From Ampullaceana balthica (taxonomy: Eukaryota > Mollusca > Gastropoda > Lymnaeidae), in NCBI GenBank assembly GCA_944989445.1, contig CALYLW010000066.1, positions 960,501 through 1,024,500 of the forward strand: a stretch of 64,000 nt of DNA. Reading direction: 5' to 3'. The position numbers were made by a program, and so were the translations under genes. The notes under the pieces were generated by a model that was not told where the DNA came from, searched no databases, and saw only the letters and a program-made list of their open reading frames with translations. Below, piece by piece: positions 58,917 to 64,000 of this stretch (within the stretch, counting starts at the first letter, position 1; each line of letters begins with the position of its first letter).

Positions 58917-60711
58917 TTTTTTAAAAACAAATCATGATTTACATGAGTTGAATTCACTAAATTCATTGTATTACAAAATTAAAAAAGATCTTCCTATCAG
59001 GTGGGAAAAACCATTGTCATGGCATATCCTCCTTACTAGAAAATGACTTCTACTACTGTGTGCGTTATATTATTCTATTGTGTTAAGACTGATTTACAAC
59101 TATACATGTATTAATTTGTTATTATTTACACTAGCTGACATTGTTCATGCAATACTTCCCATGTTCTTCTAATCTAAAAAAAAAGTGTTAAAATAAAATG
59201 TGACAAATGTCAGATGGTGCTTACTGCCAAACAAGAATTTACATGTTTACTTTAGAGCCAGCATTGTCAAGATTATCTTGTGTCTGCCTTAATGTCTTTT
59301 TTTTTGGCAGACTGTTTAGTCTGAAATTGTGTGCATTTTAAAATAATATATTTTAACAATTCCAAAAGAATTCCAATAATTTTAATTTAACTCTATTTAC
59401 CTTGTCTCAGCTCTCACTTGTACCCAGTCAGATTTTTTCATTTTTGGCAAATTCCAAGAGAGCTTTGTTTTTTGGCTGTCATTTGTTCCATGTCTTACGT
59501 TTCTTTTGGTCATTGTTGCATGCCCTACAATTTTGTTGCAGTTATTCAGTCCTTTTATGCATTTATATTTCTTTTTAAGTGAAAAAAATCCTATTTACAA
59601 TTAATACATACTTTTATGTCATTGTGACCAAATTTTACACACAATTAATTTTTTTGTGTACAAATTTAATGTGTTGCCAAATTATACAGAATTTTATTCT
59701 TATTTCTGACTTAAATATAAAATGTTATTTAATTGATGATTAAATTTCACTTTGTACAGAGATGTGTAGATGTCTGTGTGACCAAACTATTTACAATTGG
59801 GTTTCTTTTCCAAATTGACTGAAATAATATTTAATATTTGGCCAATTAAAAATTTAAAAAAAAATGAATTGAAGAAAATCTGTAAATTAATCTGGCCAAG
59901 TTGTTGGTCATGATCATTCACAGTCCAGAATTATGTCCCTTTACATCTATCTGATTATGTCTGTTATAATCAGCTATAATGAAACATGGTCTTTTCTCTC
60001 ACCATTTTAAAATCTATTTGACTCCACTGATCTCTTGTATCTTTACTGGGCACTTCTCATCTCTACTGGGCACTCGTATCTCTACTCTTTTGTATTTAAT
60101 AATTATAATCTGTCAACAGCCTGATTGATTGGTGATTGTCAATGACTGTTTTTTTAAAATATATCATTGATGGCCAGGGTCACCATAGAGAAGAATTTCA
60201 TGTCTGTTAACTCATAACTGTAAGGTCATATTGAAGTTCCACTTTCTTTCTGATATAAAATGTGTTTTTCATTAAAAAGGAGTTTTATTAGACAGAAATA
60301 GTTCATTATTGTAACCTGAAAAGGAGGAAATATAAAAATGGGGCAGTGAAAATGGAAGTTATAAAAAATTTCACTTAGCAGTAAAATGTTGGCAGGAAGA
60401 ACTATTCTGTGGCAGATGGGAATGTTATAAAAGTGAATGTTATTTTTACAAATGTTTCTCTGAACTGTGATTTATTGTCTTTAAATTGTAACTTTAATTG
60501 AAGCTACTAAACCATATTTGATCAGACTGTGTTTGTAGAGTTGTTTTAAATCCTTTAAATCCTGTGATTTTTTTCTATATTTCAACTGTCCATCAAGTTT
60601 GTGGCACCTGGTCCTTAAAAAAAGAAAATTGTTTTCTTTAACTTTTATTCCAATAAAAAATATCTAATCTAATATATAGTTTGAATATTTTTTTAAATTT
60701 TTACTTTGCCT
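58917..60711. other. AT-rich stretch without a gene
   Basis: Possibly an extended Rab27 3' UTR or intergenic DNA. No exon, transposon terminus or tandem array was recognised. Confidence 0.45.
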
Positions 60712-60721
60712 ACAGACATTT

Positions 60722-60984
60722 GGGGGCGTGGTGGTCGAGTGGCAGGGCGCTCGACCAGCGTACCGATGGTCACGGGTTCGAATCCATGTGAAGGCAGGGA
60801 TTTGTGCCTAGGGCATCCCTGAGTCCACCCAGCTCTTAGTGGGTACCCGACATCAGTTGGGGTAATAAAGGCGGCTGGGCATTGTGCTAGCCACACAATC
60901 CCCTCGTATGCCGTGGCTATTGAAACTTGTGAACGCTGTTTCACTTGCCCCATAGGCCATTCATGGTCTGAGAGGGAGAGGGGC
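60722..60984 (+). mobile_element. tRNA-derived SINE with perfect target duplication
   Basis: A Pol III A-box TGGTCGAGTGG lies near 60731 and a B-box GGTTCGAATCC at about 60775, in the spacing of a tRNA head. A body follows (GGGCATCCCTGAGTCCACCC, AGTGGGTACCCGACATCAG). The 10-bp duplication ACAGACATTT flanks it at 60712-60721 and 60985-60994 without a mismatch. It is 263 bp. Confidence 0.9.
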
Positions 60985-61147
60985 ACAGACATTTACAGGG
61001 AAGCTGAATGTGCAATAGCTCAGAATTAAGAATGATATATCATATGTAGGCCTGCCTGATGAAAGTGACATGTTTTTCCAGCTATTGGCAACTTATTTGA
61101 CATAAATTATTTATCTTTGAATATTCTATAGTATTGTTCCCTCATAA

Positions 61148-61545
61148 AGCGCCATCCATAAATGACGTCATGCACCTAGGGGAGAGGGGGGGGGGAGGTC
61201 CACACATTTGTGACTATGTGTGATGAGGGGGATTGGGGGGGGGGTTAAGAAATGTGACGTCACATCAAAACTGGCAACTTGAAATAAAAGTTCCACTTAA
61301 ATATTTGATTTCTTACAATTTATTTTATGACGTTTTACATGATATTAAGAGTGCAACCCTACACTAAATACATACTTAAATGACAAAAAAAGTGATTTGA
61401 AACATGCTCATTTTCAAATAGAAAATACAGCTTGGGGGGGGAGCAAAGCTTTGTGACGTCATATTTGAGGGGTGGTCTAAGTTTTTGTGACGAATGGGAG
61501 TGAAAAATTGGCAAAAATCGCTTGACCTCATTTATGGACTGCCCC
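61148..61545. mobile_element. Harbinger-like MITE, copy 3, complete
   Basis: The termini are AGCGCCATCCATAAATGACG and the inverse ATTTATGGACTGCCCC, flanked by TAA on both sides (61145-61147 and 61546-61548). It is 398 bp, collinear with copy 2, and retains the repeated G-runs and TGACGTCA motifs inside the ends. Confidence 0.86.
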
Positions 61546-62090
61546 TAATATCACCTGTAATAAAACCTTTGTAATGACTTATTTAATTGGACAATATGAG
61601 TGCTGGTTCTTTGATCTGTGCAACAGTTAAAAAAAACAAACACAAGCGAAAATTTTCTCAATGTTTAATTGGCCACTGTAACTGGTCAGTCAACCCACAA
61701 CTAACTTCAACACCATGTGGAGGAAGACGGAACCCGTCTCAAATTGTCACTGACATGATCATGTGACAGATGACAATTGACTGGCATGAGCACATGGTGG
61801 ATGACATTTGATTTATTTCATAGAAATTATTTTATTTTCCAATCGCATAAAGCCACTTATGATTTTTTTTTATCTACAATGACTTCCTAACCCGATCTGA
61901 TCACGTTGAATTGATTTGAACTTCGTAATATTTTACATATCAAAATGATTCAATGGACAATTTTCTGTAAAATCCTAAATGTAATTTAAGTTTCACCAAT
62001 CACAATGTTCAACATAGAGCTTGCAAGCTATATAAAAAGGAAACTGAATATTTAATTACCGTATGTACAAATATGGACATTTTAGTTAAA

Positions 62091-62096
62091 TTTATT
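62091..62096 (-). terminator. Polyadenylation signal of the microexon gene
   Basis: AATAAA on the minus strand, about 100 nt after the stop codon, in AT-rich sequence. This distance fits a short 3' UTR. Confidence 0.5.
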
Positions 62097-62196
62097 AATG
62101 TTTTTAATAAGTCTTAGTCTTTGATACATCACATGGCACAAAAATGACGCAAACTTGGGCATAAAACTATGGCCTCGTTTAGTTATCTTCCCTTAA

Positions 62197-63660
62197 TTAG
62201 CCAGCTGTGAAGAAAAAAGAGATTGTTTTAAAATTGGATCATTATAATCATTGATAGTTGATAAACCCACATATTTATTATTATTATTTAATTTACATTT
62301 TTATGGCCATTTTTGAAAATTAACCATTGATAAGAAATTTTACTTGTTAATTTTAAATTGTTAAAATACTTAAAACATTGACTTACGTGCTGGTGGAAAG
62401 CCGCCTGGAAATAGAAGGAAATTATTTGTTTAACGTTGAGAGGATGGGAACAATATTTAGATGGTCGGATGATTAAAAAGATGATAATAATTATTATATG
62501 ATTTTTATGTTTAGTTAAAATTCTGATAAAGATGAGATATTGATTTGATATTTGGTTAGGTATAGAGTTTAACTAATGGAATTAGAATGTGGTTTAGTTA
62601 TGTTAGCTTGGGATGAAAAGATGAAGTGGATTTCTGATTAGTATTATATATTAACTTGGTATTGATTAAGTGGTGATGTGAAAATAATTGAGTGGTAATC
62701 TGATATGGCAATGTGATAGATATTAAATAATTGAGTGGTAATCTGATATGGTAATGTGATAGATATAAAAAAATTGAGTGGTAATCTGATATGGCAATGT
62801 GATAGATATAAAAATAATTTCAGTGGTAATCTGATATGGCAATGTGATAGATATAAAATAATTGAGTGGTAATCTGATATGGCAATGTGATAGAGATAAA
62901 ATAATTGAGTGGTAATCTGATATGGCAATGTGATAGAGATAAAATAATTGAGTGGTAATCTGATATGGCAATGTGATAGAGATAAAATAATTGAGTGGTA
63001 ATCTGATATGGCAATGTGATAGAGATAAAATAATTGAGTGGTAATCTGATATGGCAATGTGATAGAGATAAAATAATTGAGTGGTAATCTGATATGGCAA
63101 TGTGATAGAGATAAAATAATTGAGTGGTAATCTGATATGGCAATGTGATAGATATAAAATAATTGAGTGGTAATCTGATATGGCAATGTGATAGAGATAA
63201 AATGGTAGGGTGTTTTTATGGGGCTTAGGGATTTAGGTGCAATTATGAAACGGGCCTGGAATGGTTGATGACAATTTTAAGTCAGAATGGGCATAACTAG
63301 GAAGAGGTTGGGACGACGACACATCGTTACTTTAAATGGACGTAACTAGGGGGGTGGTTGGGACGACGACACATCTTTACTTTAAATGGACGTAACTAGG
63401 GGGGTGGTTGGGACGACGACACATCTTTACTTTAAATGGACGTAACTAGGGGGGTGGTTGGGACGACGACACATCTTTACTTTAAATGGACGTAACTAGG
63501 GGGGTGGTTGGGACGACGACACATCTTTACTTTAAATGGACGTAACTAGGGGGTGGTTGGGACGACGACACATCTTTACTTTAAATGGACGTAACTAGGG
63601 GGGGGTGGGACGTCGACACATCTTTAATTTTTTAAAACTTACCTGCATGTCCAAAGCCGC
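62197..63660 (-). CDS. 3' end of a microexon gene with a Gly-Phe-rich tail
   Basis: On the minus strand there are two 18-nt exons, 63660-63643 and 62404-62387. Each has a good acceptor (CAACGTATACAG; TTCTATTTCCAG) and a perfect GTAAGT donor. A terminal exon begins at 62204 after TTTTTTCTTCACAG, with a stop at 62199-62197. All three are phase 1 and join to read GGFGHA, GGFPPA, PG and stop. Both microexons start with the same nine bases, GCGGCTTTN, so they look like duplicates. Upstream exons lie beyond the right edge. Glycine/proline tails of this kind occur in several protein families; I cannot name this one. Confidence 0.6.
62690..63202. repeat. 43-bp minisatellite, about 12 copies
   Basis: The unit is ATAAAATAATTGAGTGGTAA, TCTGATATGGCAATGTGATA, GAG. 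It lies in the intron between the two microexons. Because the period is not a multiple of three, all minus-strand frames read the same 43-residue cycle; these open frames are not genes. Confidence 0.96.
63290..63625. repeat. 50-bp minisatellite, about 6.5 copies
   Basis: The unit is TTTACTTTAAATGGACGTAA, CTAGGGGGGTGGTTGGGACG, ACGACACATC, nearly invariant. It ends 18 bp before the donor side of the first microexon. Confidence 0.95.
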
Positions 63661-63689
63661 CTGTATACGTTGGGAGAAAATATGTAGAG

Positions 63690-63935
63690 GTGATTGGGTG
63701 ATTGATCGGTGAGCGAAGTTAATTGTGGATGTCAGTTTGATGGTCGGTGAGTGAAGTTAATTGTGGATGGTTAGTTTGATGGTCGGTGAGTGAAGTTAAT
63801 TGTGGATGTCAGTTTGATGGTCGGTGAGTGAAGTTAATTGTGGATGTCAGTTTGATGGTCGGTGAGTGAAGTTAATTGTGGATGTCAGTTTGATGGTCGG
63901 TGAGTGAAGTTAATTGTGGATGTCAGTTTGATGAA
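63690..63935. repeat. 38-bp minisatellite, about 6 copies
   Basis: The unit is GGTCGGTGAGTGAAGTTAAT plus TGTGGATGTCAGTTTGAT. It lies about 30 bp upstream of the first visible microexon. Confidence 0.94.
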
Positions 63936-64000
63936 GGTTAATACATGTATTGAGATATGTTTGCATATTATAGAAAGAAAAAAAACAGTTGAATCTGGTA

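Noticed and set aside
60722..60800. A tRNA gene, from the A and B boxes
   Set aside because: The boxes belong to a SINE head: no acceptor-stem pairing was evident, and the sequence continues into a SINE body with a flanking duplication.
62644..63186. Three overlapping minus-strand frames of 107-180 codons
   Set aside because: They are the same 43-bp minisatellite read in different phases; no unique coding sequence lies outside the array.

Overview
The window looks like part of an animal nuclear genome. It is AT-rich, genes are interrupted by long introns with GT/AG borders, and there is much transposon debris and an unusual load of minisatellites. Two genes are recognised with confidence: an A20/AN1 zinc-finger protein of the ZFAND5/6 type and a Rab27 GTPase. 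Gene structure, LINE type and tRNA-derived SINEs suggest a lophotrochozoan, most likely a mollusc. That placement is inference and nothing here proves it.

Layout. 1-16,453 (minus strand): seven phase-consistent exons of an EF-hand-like gene that runs off the left edge. Its introns hold a CR1/L2-type LINE fragment, two inverted near-identical hAT copies, Harbinger-like MITEs and several minisatellites. Two insertions sit directly against 5' splice sites of this gene. 16,500-23,500: no confident gene; copies of an unclassified interspersed repeat, microsatellites and transposon ends. 23,600-28,200 (plus): the ZFAND5/6-like gene (223 aa, four coding exons) with a probable ETS/YY1-type promoter. 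28,200-54,600: gene-poor, with one convincing but unidentified exon (36,095-36,233), two Tc1/mariner-type elements, four more hAT-like elements with 8-bp duplications, a second LINE fragment and about ten minisatellite arrays. 54,838-58,100 (plus): Rab27 (235 aa, six coding exons), whose last intron carries three decoy copies of the acceptor. 58,700-62,000: 3' flank, a SINE with a perfect 10-bp duplication and another MITE. 62,070-64,000 (minus): the 3' end of a gene built of 18-nt phase-1 microexons encoding a Gly-Phe-rich tail, lying among three minisatellites.

The genes do not form an operon or pathway. ZFAND5/6 proteins act in ubiquitin signalling and stress, Rab27 acts in regulated secretion, and the two outer genes are of unknown function. 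The most notable signals are the transposons abutting splice sites, the duplicated decoy acceptors, the symmetric microexons, and a hAT family that spread after its transposase had already been inactivated.
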